Below, in pieces: positions 41,595-49,016 of a DNA stretch of 64,000 bases. Position 1 is the stretch's first letter. Each line of letters opens with the position of its first letter. Source of the stretch: Actinoplanes lutulentus. Its GTDB lineage: Bacteria; Actinomycetota; Actinomycetes; Mycobacteriales; Micromonosporaceae. The stretch is taken from contig NZ_QLMJ01000002.1 in NCBI RefSeq assembly GCF_003259845.1, forward strand, positions 434,001 through 498,000, read 5' to 3'. A program made the position numbers and the translations under genes. The notes beneath the pieces are model-generated. The model saw only the letters and a program-made list of their open reading frames with translations. It made no database searches and was not told the DNA's origin.

Positions 41595-42809
41595 ATGGCT
41601 GCTGTCCGTCGTGGACTTATAACTACGCTCGTCACCGGTGGCCTCGTGGTCGCTCTCACCGCCTGCTCGTCGAGCGGTGACGCCCCTGAAGAAAAGACCG
41701 GCGGGCCGCTGAAGGTCGGCGCGATCCTGCCGCACACGGCCTACGCAGGTGCAGGTGAAGCCCTGGTCAGCGCGGTCGACGTCGCGGTCGAGGAGATCAA
41801 CGCGGCGGGTGGCGTGAACGGCGGCAAGGTCGAGCTCAAGCAGGTCGACTCGACCGACAACAACGACACCGCGGTCCAGGCCGTCGACAGCCTGGTCACC
41901 TGGGGATCGAACGTGGTGATCGGCGCTTACGGCTCGGGCATGTCCGGCGCCATCGTCAGCAAGATCACCGAGTCCGGGGCGCTGCAGGTCTCCGGCTCGA
42001 ACACCTCGTCGAGCCTGACCGGCATCAACCCGCTGTACTTCCGCACCGCACCGACCGACGCGCTGGAAGCGGCCAAGCTCGCCGACCTGGTCGTCCAGGA
42101 CGGGCACGCCACCGCGGCGATCATCGCGCAGAACGACGCCTGGGGTCAGGCGTTCCAGAAGTCGATGGTGGAGTCGTTCACGGCAGCCGGCGTCGAGGTC
42201 GTGGCGCAGCAGCAGTTCAACACGACTGATACTGATTACAGCGCGCAGGTCGACGCCGTTGTCGCGGCCAAGCCCGAGTCGATCGTGCTGCTCTCCTACG
42301 CCTCGTACTCCGGCAGCATGATCGAGTCGCTGGTCGGCACGCACGGGTTCACCGACAAGAATCTGTACCTGTCGAACTCCACGCTCGGCAAATACACGAT
42401 CAAGCCGTCGCTGCTGAAGGGCCTGCGCGGATTCCTGGCCGGCCCCGACCCGGCCGTCGAGGCCGAATTCGACAAGAAGCTCCTGGCGAAGAACCCCAAC
42501 CTCAAATCCTTTGCGTACGCAGGATCGACCTACGACGCCGTGATCGTCTCCGCCCTGGCGGCCATCGCCGCGAAGTCGGCCGACGGCAAGGCGGTCGCCG
42601 CGAAGATGGCCGAGGTCTCCGGCGGCGCCGAGGGCTCGACCAAGTGCAAGGCCTTCAAGGAGTGCGCCGACCTGCTCGCGGCCGGCACGAAGGTCGATTA
42701 CGACGGCCTTAGCGGCGGGTTGAAGTTCGCCTCCAACAACGACGTCACCGAGACGGCCTACAACCTCTACGCATACGACGACAAGGGCTCGTACGCGGTC
42801 GCCCCGTAA
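41595..42809 (+). CDS. Branched-chain-type amino-acid ABC transporter binding lipoprotein
   Basis: Extracytoplasmic LivJ/LivK-type binding protein, 404 aa. Lipobox ALTACSS after a hydrophobic signal; mature fold begins LKVGAILPHTAYAGAGEALV and includes EEINAAGGVNGGKVEL and IIAQNDAWGQAF. AGGAG precedes the ATG. First gene of a six-gene run ending in P5C dehydrogenase; ligand could be proline, a related amino acid or an aromatic/branched amino acid. Ligand inference rests on the terminal gene only. Confidence 0.88.
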   Translation: MAAVRRGLITTLVTGGLVVALTACSSSGDAPEEKTGGPLKVGAILPHTAYAGAGEALVSAVDVAVEEINAAGGVNGGKVELKQVDSTDNNDTAVQAVDSLVTWGSNVVIGAYGSGMSGAIVSKITESGALQVSGSNTSSSLTGINPLYFRTAPTDALEAAKLADLVVQDGHATAAIIAQNDAWGQAFQKSMVESFTAAGVEVVAQQQFNTTDTDYSAQVDAVVAAKPESIVLLSYASYSGSMIESLVGTHGFTDKNLYLSNSTLGKYTIKPSLLKGLRGFLAGPDPAVEAEFDKKLLAKNPNLKSFAYAGSTYDAVIVSALAAIAAKSADGKAVAAKMAEVSGGAEGSTKCKAFKECADLLAAGTKVDYDGLSGGLKFASNNDVTETAYNLYAYDDKGSYAVAP

Positions 42810-42878
42810 CAAAGCCAGGACCCACGGTGGCCCCGGCGACGGTGCCGGGGTTACCGCTGACGACAAGGAAAAACCTCA

Positions 42879-44156
42879 GTGACACCGAGCAAAGCCATCA
42901 GGTGGCTGCTGGCGGTCCTGGCGCTGGCATGTGTCCTCGCCCTGCCGTCTCCAGCCGCTGCAGCGCCGGCCGACGAGTGGGGCTTCCGCGGCCTGCTGCG
43001 GGACGGGGAGAAACAGCCGGTCAGCGGCGCCGCCGTCCAGGTCAAGGACGGCGACACGGTCGTGGGCAGCGACACCACCGACGACAAGGGCCGCTGGGAG
43101 ATCATTCCGGTGCCCGGTCCGGGTACCTACACGCTGACCATCGACACCACGGCCGCCTCCGGCCACTTCGCCGGCGATGAGTACGAGGTGGACAAAGAGC
43201 TGGTCGAATCGCCGACCACCCTCCCTGTGCTCAACGTCGTGGTCTCCACGACCGAGAGCTCCCAGCAGGTCGCGAGCTTCACCGACCGGCTCGCCCAGCG
43301 CGCCGTCTCCGGATTCAACCTCGGGCTGCTCATCGCCATCGCCGCGATCGGTCTCTCGCTGGTCTTCGGCACCTCCCGGTTCACGAACTTCGCACACGGC
43401 GAGAGCGTCACCTTCGGTGGCCTGACGGGCTTCGTCCTCGCCCACGTGCTGGGGTTGCCGCTGCTGCTCGCGGCGGCCGTCGCCACGGTGCTCGGCGGGT
43501 TCTTCGGGTACGCCCAGGACGTCGCGTTCTGGCGGCCGCTGCGCCGCCGGGGCGTCTCCCTGATCACCCTGATGATCGCCAGCATCGGCATCAGCATGGC
43601 GATCCGCAGCCTCATGCAGTTCTCCTTCGGCAGCGCCTCGCGCGGGATGACCGAGGAGAGCTGGGGCACGGTCACCCTCGGGCCCGTGGTCATGCCGGCC
43701 ACCAGTTACGCCGGCATGGGCATCAGCATCGTGGTGCTCGCCGGCGTCGGGCTGTGGCTCAAGCACGGCCGGATCGGCAAGGCCACCCGGGCGATCGCCG
43801 GCAACACCGCGCTCGCGGCGACCAGTGGCGTCGCCGTCGACAAGATCACCCGCATCGTCTGGGTCCTCGCGGGTGCGCTCGCCGCGCTGTCCGGCGTGCT
43901 GCTCGGCGTCTTCAACCAGGTCTCCTTCGACATGGGCTTCAACCTGCTGCTGCTGATGTTCGCCGGGGTGATCCTGGGCGGCCTCGGCACGTCCTTCGGC
44001 ACCCTGGCCGGCTCGATCGTGGTCGGCCTCTGCACCGAGATCCTGGTGCTCTGGATCCCCGCCGACATGAAGTACGTCGGCGGCCTCGCGGTCCTGGTCA
44101 TCGTCCTGCTGGTACGCCCGCAGGGCATCTTCGGCCGCCGTGAGCGGATCGGTTAG
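42879..44156 (+). CDS. LivH-type permease with N-terminal extracytoplasmic beta-sandwich domain
   Basis: A 425-aa permease of unusual build. Residues 1-29 form a cleavable-looking signal (WLLAVLALACVLALP, then AAAAP). Residues about 33-105 resemble a carboxypeptidase-regulatory/transthyretin-like domain (GFRGLLRDGEKQPVSGAAV, DDKGRWEIIPVPGPGTY). From about 140 onward the protein is a normal LivH permease (GLSLVFGTSRFTNFAHGE, LITLMIASIGISMAIRS, FAGVILGGLGTSFGT). GTG start with AAGGAAAA upstream. LivH proteins normally lack the extra domain, about 130 residues here. Confidence 0.85.
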   Translation: MTPSKAIRWLLAVLALACVLALPSPAAAAPADEWGFRGLLRDGEKQPVSGAAVQVKDGDTVVGSDTTDDKGRWEIIPVPGPGTYTLTIDTTAASGHFAGDEYEVDKELVESPTTLPVLNVVVSTTESSQQVASFTDRLAQRAVSGFNLGLLIAIAAIGLSLVFGTSRFTNFAHGESVTFGGLTGFVLAHVLGLPLLLAAAVATVLGGFFGYAQDVAFWRPLRRRGVSLITLMIASIGISMAIRSLMQFSFGSASRGMTEESWGTVTLGPVVMPATSYAGMGISIVVLAGVGLWLKHGRIGKATRAIAGNTALAATSGVAVDKITRIVWVLAGALAALSGVLLGVFNQVSFDMGFNLLLLMFAGVILGGLGTSFGTLAGSIVVGLCTEILVLWIPADMKYVGGLAVLVIVLLVRPQGIFGRRERIG

Positions 44157-44164
44157 GGGTCGGC

Positions 44165-45136
44165 ATGGACATCATCTGGAACTCACTGCGCGAGCTGATC
44201 ACCCCGACCACGGCGGCGTACGCCCTCGCGGCGATCGGGCTCAACGTCCACTTCGGCTTCACCGGCCTGCTCAATTTCGGCCAGGCCGGCTTCGTCGCCA
44301 TCGGCGCGTACGGCTTCGCGATCTCGGTCATGACGTTCGGCTTCTCCACGCCGCTCGCCATCGCGGTCACCCTGGTGCTCGCGGCCGGGTACGCGCTCCT
44401 GCTCGGCGTGCCGACGCTGCGGTTGCGCGCCGATTATCTGGCGATCGTCACCATCGCGGCCGCCGAGATCATCCGGTTCGCCCTGAACTCCAGTGCTTTC
44501 GCGAAATGGACGGGCGGCGCCAATGGCCTTTACAACGAGTATTCGGGCTGGCTGAAGGGCTCCAACCCGTACCCAAGTGGGGTGGTGACGGTAGGTCCTT
44601 GGACTTTCGGTAGCAACGATTTATGGATCGCCACCGTCGACTGGCTGGTGGTGCTGCTGACCGCCGGCGCCATTTATCTGCTGGTGCGCAGTCCGTGGGG
44701 GCGGGTGCTCAAGGGGATTCGCGAGGACGAGCACGCGATGCTCAGCCTCGGTAAGAACGTCAATCTCTACAAGCTCCAGGCGCTGGTCATCGGTGGGGTG
44801 ATCGGAGCGGCGGCCGGAATTCTGTACGTGCAGCCGACGTCGGTGCAGCCGTTCGACTTCGCGACCCGGATGACTTTCAACATGTACACGATGCTCATTC
44901 TCGGCGGCGCCGCCACGGTTTTCGGTCCGATTCTCGGCTCGATGATTTTCTGGGTGGTCATGCGTTTCACCGACGAGCTGGTGAATCTGGGCGTGGACGG
45001 CGGCCTTTTCGACAACGTGACGCAGGGCAGTCAGCTGCGGTTCGTTCTGGTCGGGGTGGCGCTGGTTCTGCTGGTCGTGTTCCGCCCGCAGGGCATCCTC
45101 GGAAACCGGACGGAGCTGAGCTTCGATGCCAAGTAA
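44165..45136 (+). CDS. LivM-type amino-acid ABC permease
   Basis: Second permease of the importer, 323 aa, with eight or so hydrophobic segments. Conserved LivM features: ALAAIGLNVHFGFTGLLNFG, LRADYLAIVTIAAAEIIRF, and the coupling-loop GIREDEHAMLSLGKNVNLYK. It starts eight bases after the LivH-type gene and overlaps the following ATPase by 11 bp. No extra domain here, unlike its partner. Confidence 0.92.
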   Translation: MDIIWNSLRELITPTTAAYALAAIGLNVHFGFTGLLNFGQAGFVAIGAYGFAISVMTFGFSTPLAIAVTLVLAAGYALLLGVPTLRLRADYLAIVTIAAAEIIRFALNSSAFAKWTGGANGLYNEYSGWLKGSNPYPSGVVTVGPWTFGSNDLWIATVDWLVVLLTAGAIYLLVRSPWGRVLKGIREDEHAMLSLGKNVNLYKLQALVIGGVIGAAAGILYVQPTSVQPFDFATRMTFNMYTMLILGGAATVFGPILGSMIFWVVMRFTDELVNLGVDGGLFDNVTQGSQLRFVLVGVALVLLVVFRPQGILGNRTELSFDAK

Positions 45137-45926
45137 GAGAGACCCCATTCTGGTCGCCGACCGCGTTCACCGGCACTTCGCCGGGGTCACCGCCGTCGAC
45201 GTCGACCACGTGGAGATGCCGCGCGGCAAGATCACCGCACTGATCGGGCCGAACGGCGCCGGCAAGACCACGTTCTTCAACCTGCTGACCGGTTTCGACA
45301 AGCCGCAGACCGGGGCGTGGAGCTTCGAAGGCAAGCCCATCGCCGGTCTCGCGCCGTGGCAGGTCGCGCGGCGCGGCATGGTGCGCACGTTCCAGCTCAC
45401 CAAGGTGCTCGGCCGGCTGACCGTGCTGGAGAACATGTTGCTCGGGTCGAAGAATCAGCGGGGGGAGCGGCTGCTTCCCTTCTTCTGGAGGAAGCAGGAG
45501 AGATCCGACAGCGCGCGAGCACTGGAGATCTTGGAGAGGTTCAAGCTCGGCGCCAAGGCGCACGATTACGCCGCCAGCCTCTCCGGCGGGCAGCGCAAGC
45601 TCCTCGAGATGGCCCGCGCGATCATGAACGAGCCGTCACTGGTGATGCTCGACGAGCCGATGGCCGGCGTGAACCCGGCGCTCACCCAATCGCTGCTGCA
45701 CCACATCAAGGACCTGAAGAACCAGGGCATGACCGTGCTCTTCGTCGAGCACGACATGCACATGGTCCGGTACGTCGCGGACTGGGTGATCGTGATGGCC
45801 GAGGGCCGGATCATCGCCGAGGGGGTGCCCGGCGAGGTGCTCTCGTCCACGGCGGTGGTCGACGCCTATCTCGGCGCGCACCACGACACCGATCTGCGTG
45901 AGCTCGTCCGGGAGATGGAAGCATGA
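45126..45926 (+). CDS. LivG-type amino-acid ABC ATPase
   Basis: ATPase of 266 aa. Walker A GPNGAGKT, signature LSGGQRKLLEMARAIMNEP, Walker B LVMLDEPMAGVNP, switch LFVEHDMHMVRYVADWVIVM. The C-terminal extension VVDAYLGAHH is typical of the LivG group. It overlaps both neighbours (11 bp upstream, four downstream), so expression is tightly coupled. Confidence 0.93.
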   Translation: MPSKRDPILVADRVHRHFAGVTAVDVDHVEMPRGKITALIGPNGAGKTTFFNLLTGFDKPQTGAWSFEGKPIAGLAPWQVARRGMVRTFQLTKVLGRLTVLENMLLGSKNQRGERLLPFFWRKQERSDSARALEILERFKLGAKAHDYAASLSGGQRKLLEMARAIMNEPSLVMLDEPMAGVNPALTQSLLHHIKDLKNQGMTVLFVEHDMHMVRYVADWVIVMAEGRIIAEGVPGEVLSSTAVVDAYLGAHHDTDLRELVREMEA

Positions 45927-46657
45927 CCGTCGTTGAAGTGAAGAGCCTGGTCGGCGGTTATCTCCCCGGCATCGACATCCTGAACGGGTGTGACCTGACC
46001 GCCGGCAAGGGCGAGCTGGTCGGCGTCCTCGGCCCCAACGGCGCCGGCAAGTCCACGCTGCTCAAGGCCATCTTCGGGATGGTGCGGATCCGCAGCGGGC
46101 AGGTGCTGATCGGCGGCGAGGACGTCACCGGGATCAGCGCGGAGAAACTGGTGGCCCGGGGCGTCGGATTCGTGCCGCAGAACAACAACGTCTTCACCGA
46201 CCTGACGCTGCGGGAGAACCTGGAGATCGGGATCTTCCAGCGGCCCAAGGAGTTCGCCGGCCGCCTCGCCGCGGTCTGCGACCTCTTCCCGGATCTCACC
46301 GCGCGGCTCAAGCAGAGAGCCGGATCGCTCTCCGGCGGTCAGCGGCAGACCCTCGCGATGGCCCGGGCGCTGATGACGAACCCGTCGGTGCTGCTGCTCG
46401 ACGAGCCGTCGGCCGGGCTCTCCCCGCAGCGGCAGGACGAGGTGTTCCTGCACGCGTACCGGATCTCCCGGTCCGGAGTGGCGGTGGTCATGGTGGAGCA
46501 GAACGCCCGGCGCTGCCTGCAGATCTGCGATCGCGCGTACGTGCTGGACCAGGGGCGCAACGCGCACACCGGTACCGGCGACCAACTCATGCACGACCCC
46601 AAGGTGATCGAGCTCTATCTCGGCACGCTGGCAACTGATGTGGAGAACGAGCAATGA
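45923..46657 (+). CDS. LivF-type amino-acid ABC ATPase
   Basis: Second ATPase, 244 aa. Walker A GPNGAGKST, signature LSGGQRQTLAMARALMTNP, Walker B LLLDEPSAGLSP, switch VVMVEQNARRCLQICDRAYV, which is the LivF form. Pairs with the LivG-type subunit. Its stop overlaps the start of the P5C dehydrogenase gene. Confidence 0.93.
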   Translation: MTVVEVKSLVGGYLPGIDILNGCDLTAGKGELVGVLGPNGAGKSTLLKAIFGMVRIRSGQVLIGGEDVTGISAEKLVARGVGFVPQNNNVFTDLTLRENLEIGIFQRPKEFAGRLAAVCDLFPDLTARLKQRAGSLSGGQRQTLAMARALMTNPSVLLLDEPSAGLSPQRQDEVFLHAYRISRSGVAVVMVEQNARRCLQICDRAYVLDQGRNAHTGTGDQLMHDPKVIELYLGTLATDVENEQ

Positions 46658-48264
46658 CGGTGCCCACACCGATCAACGAGCCGGTGCGCGGCTACGCCCC
46701 CGGTTCCCCGGAACGCCTCACCCTGCTCAAGAGGATCGCCGAGCTGGCGGGGGAGACCGCCGAGCTGACCCTGACCGTCGGCGGCGTGTCGCGGATGGGT
46801 GGTGGCGAGGCGCACGACGTCGTCCAGCCGCACCGTCACGCGCACGTGCTCGGCGTGACCCGCAACGCCACCCACGCCGACGCGCGGGCCGCCGTCACCG
46901 CAGCGACCGCCGCCGCTCCGGGCTGGCGGGAGCTGCCGTTCGAGGCCCGAGCCTCGATCTTCCTGAAGGCCGCCGACCTGGCCGCCGGTCCGTGGCGCGA
47001 CACCCTGAACGCCGCCACGATGCTCGGTCAGTCCAAGACCGCGCAGCAGGCGGAGATCGACGCGGCCTGCGAGCTGATCGACTTCCTGCGGTTCAACGTG
47101 CACTTCGCGCAGGGGATCCTGGAGCAGCAGCCGATCTCGTCGCCCGGCGTCTGGAACCGGATCGACCACCGGCCCCTCGAAGGCTTCGTCTACGCGATCA
47201 CACCGTTCAACTTCACCGCGATCGCCGGGAACCTGCCGTCGGCGCCGGCGCTGATGGGCAACACGGTGATCTGGAAGCCGTCGGTCACCCAGCAACTCGC
47301 CGCACACCACACGATGCGGCTCTTCGAAGCGGCCGGGCTGCCAGCCGGTGTGATCAACATGGTAACGGGTGATGGGCTGGCCGTCTCCGATGTGGTGGTG
47401 ACCGATCCTGATCTGGCGGGCATCCACTTCACGGGTTCGGCGGGGGTTTTTCAGACCCTGTGGTCGGCGGTAGGTGCCAATGTCGCGAGATATCGGTCCT
47501 ATCCGCGTCTTGTCGGCGAGACCGGCGGCAAGGACTTCGTGCTCGCTCACCCGTCCGCCGACGTGGATGCGCTGGTGACGGCACTCGTCCGGGGTGCCTT
47601 CGAGTTCCAGGGACAGAAGTGTTCGGCCGCCTCCCGGGCCTACATTCCGCGTTCTCTCTGGGAGGGCGGTGTCCGTGATCAACTCATAGCGACAGTTGAC
47701 GCGATAACTTATGGCGATATAACCGACTTCTCGCACTTCGGTGGCGCGGTCATCGACCGCCGGGCTTTCGCCCGGCACGCCGCCGCGCTCTCGCGCGCGG
47801 ACGCGACACCCTCCTGCACGATTCTCGCCGGCGGCACCGTCGACGACAACGTGGGTTATTTCGTACGCCCCACCGTCATCGCCTGCACCGACCCGGCCGA
47901 CGAGGTGTTCACCACCGAGTACTTCGGTCCGATCCTCGCCGTGTACGTCTACGACTCCCTCGACGAGGTCGTGGACCTGGTCGACACCGCCAGCCCCTAC
48001 GCGCTGACCGGGGCGATCTTCGCGCAGGACCGGGGCGTCCTGGAGGATCTGGGTCGCCGGCTGCGGTTCACGGCCGGCAACCTGTACCTCAACGACAAGC
48101 CCACCGGCGCCGTCGTCGGACAGCAGCCGTTCGGCGGTGGCCGGGCCTCCGGCACCAACGACAAGGCCGGATCCTGGCACAACCTCGTCCGGTGGACGTC
48201 GCCTCGGACGATCAAGGAGACGTTCGTGCCGGCGGTCGGGCACGCGTACCCACACATGGGTTAG
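46654..48264 (+). CDS. pruA: 1-Pyrroline-5-carboxylate dehydrogenase (L-glutamate gamma-semialdehyde dehydrogenase)
   Basis: NAD-dependent aldehyde dehydrogenase, 536 aa, making glutamate from P5C in proline (and ornithine/arginine) breakdown. Closest in pattern to the mitochondrial-type P5CDH: ITPFNFTAIAGNLPSAPALM, RLVGETGGKDFV with the general-base Glu, and catalytic Cys323 in FEFQGQKCSAASRAY. ATG overlaps the LivF-type stop. Proline dehydrogenase is not in the window. Co-transcription with an amino-acid importer and a GntR/FCD regulator suggests the importer carries proline or a P5C precursor. Confidence 0.92.
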   Translation: MTVPTPINEPVRGYAPGSPERLTLLKRIAELAGETAELTLTVGGVSRMGGGEAHDVVQPHRHAHVLGVTRNATHADARAAVTAATAAAPGWRELPFEARASIFLKAADLAAGPWRDTLNAATMLGQSKTAQQAEIDAACELIDFLRFNVHFAQGILEQQPISSPGVWNRIDHRPLEGFVYAITPFNFTAIAGNLPSAPALMGNTVIWKPSVTQQLAAHHTMRLFEAAGLPAGVINMVTGDGLAVSDVVVTDPDLAGIHFTGSAGVFQTLWSAVGANVARYRSYPRLVGETGGKDFVLAHPSADVDALVTALVRGAFEFQGQKCSAASRAYIPRSLWEGGVRDQLIATVDAITYGDITDFSHFGGAVIDRRAFARHAAALSRADATPSCTILAGGTVDDNVGYFVRPTVIACTDPADEVFTTEYFGPILAVYVYDSLDEVVDLVDTASPYALTGAIFAQDRGVLEDLGRRLRFTAGNLYLNDKPTGAVVGQQPFGGGRASGTNDKAGSWHNLVRWTSPRTIKETFVPAVGHAYPHMG

Positions 48265-48839
48265 TCGCCGGCTCGCAGGAGGCCTTCCAGACCGGGGCGG
48301 GCCTCCTGGCGGGCCATTCGCACGTCGTGTTCGACGATCCGGGTCTCCTCGGCGAGGACCTCGGCCGCCACCTCCGCCACGTGCGCCTCGTGCCGCACCT
48401 GGGCCGTCTCGGCGAGCGCGCGGTCGTACTCCTCGCGCGCCGCGTCGACGTTCTTCGGCTCCCATTCGGGAGCACCCGACTGTTCCCAGATGTTGTTCAG
48501 TTGCGTCACGCTCAGATCACCCCTTTGGTACGCGTCCAGAGCCGCCTTCTGAACGAGACGGTTCGCCTCGTCCTCCGGCTCCGCGCGGGTCTCCCACTGG
48601 GACGCCAGGTACCGCTGCTCGGCCTCGGAACTGGCCTGTTCAGCGGACTCCGCCCGATCTCTCGCCTCGTCGGCGGCCACCACCGCGCGTCCGGCCGCCG
48701 CGCGTACCGCGTCCGCGTCGGCGAGCAGTTCGTCCACTTCGAACGGTGCGGGCGGGGCCGGCTGGCGGCCCTTCGCGATCACCCATCCGCCGAATAGCGC
48801 GGCGGAGACGACCACGGCCGCCACGAGCATCCAACCCAT
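48261..48839 (-). CDS. Single-TM coiled-coil membrane protein, unknown function
   Basis: Not recognised. The 192-aa protein begins with one TM helix (MLVAAVVVSAALFGGWVIA), then a long soluble part rich in Ala, Glu, Asp and Arg with heptad-like helices (VRAAAGRAVVAADEARDRAE and HVAEVAAEVLAEETRIVEHD). A central WETRAEPEDEANRLVQKAAL stretch is followed by WEQSGAPEWEPK. ATG 48839 chosen: GGAGGAGG lies upstream, and the longer frame crosses the divergent gene. Stop overlaps pruA's stop by four bases. Divergent from the DUF2637-like gene. Confidence 0.7.
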   Translation of the reverse strand: MGWMLVAAVVVSAALFGGWVIAKGRQPAPPAPFEVDELLADADAVRAAAGRAVVAADEARDRAESAEQASSEAEQRYLASQWETRAEPEDEANRLVQKAALDAYQRGDLSVTQLNNIWEQSGAPEWEPKNVDAAREEYDRALAETAQVRHEAHVAEVAAEVLAEETRIVEHDVRMARQEARPGLEGLLRAGD

Positions 48840-49016
48840 CCGATAAGTCCTCCTCCGTACCCAATGTTGTCGATCTTCGACCGTAAGGTGATCATCGGGA
48901 GCTCGCCACTCGGCAGCGGAATCGCGCGCGGCGTGCCCGGTCCGGTAGCGTTCGCCGGCGCGCGTAACACCGGCGTGGTAGAAAGCCCGGCGAGTTGAAG
49001 GAAAGGGGTTACCGGC

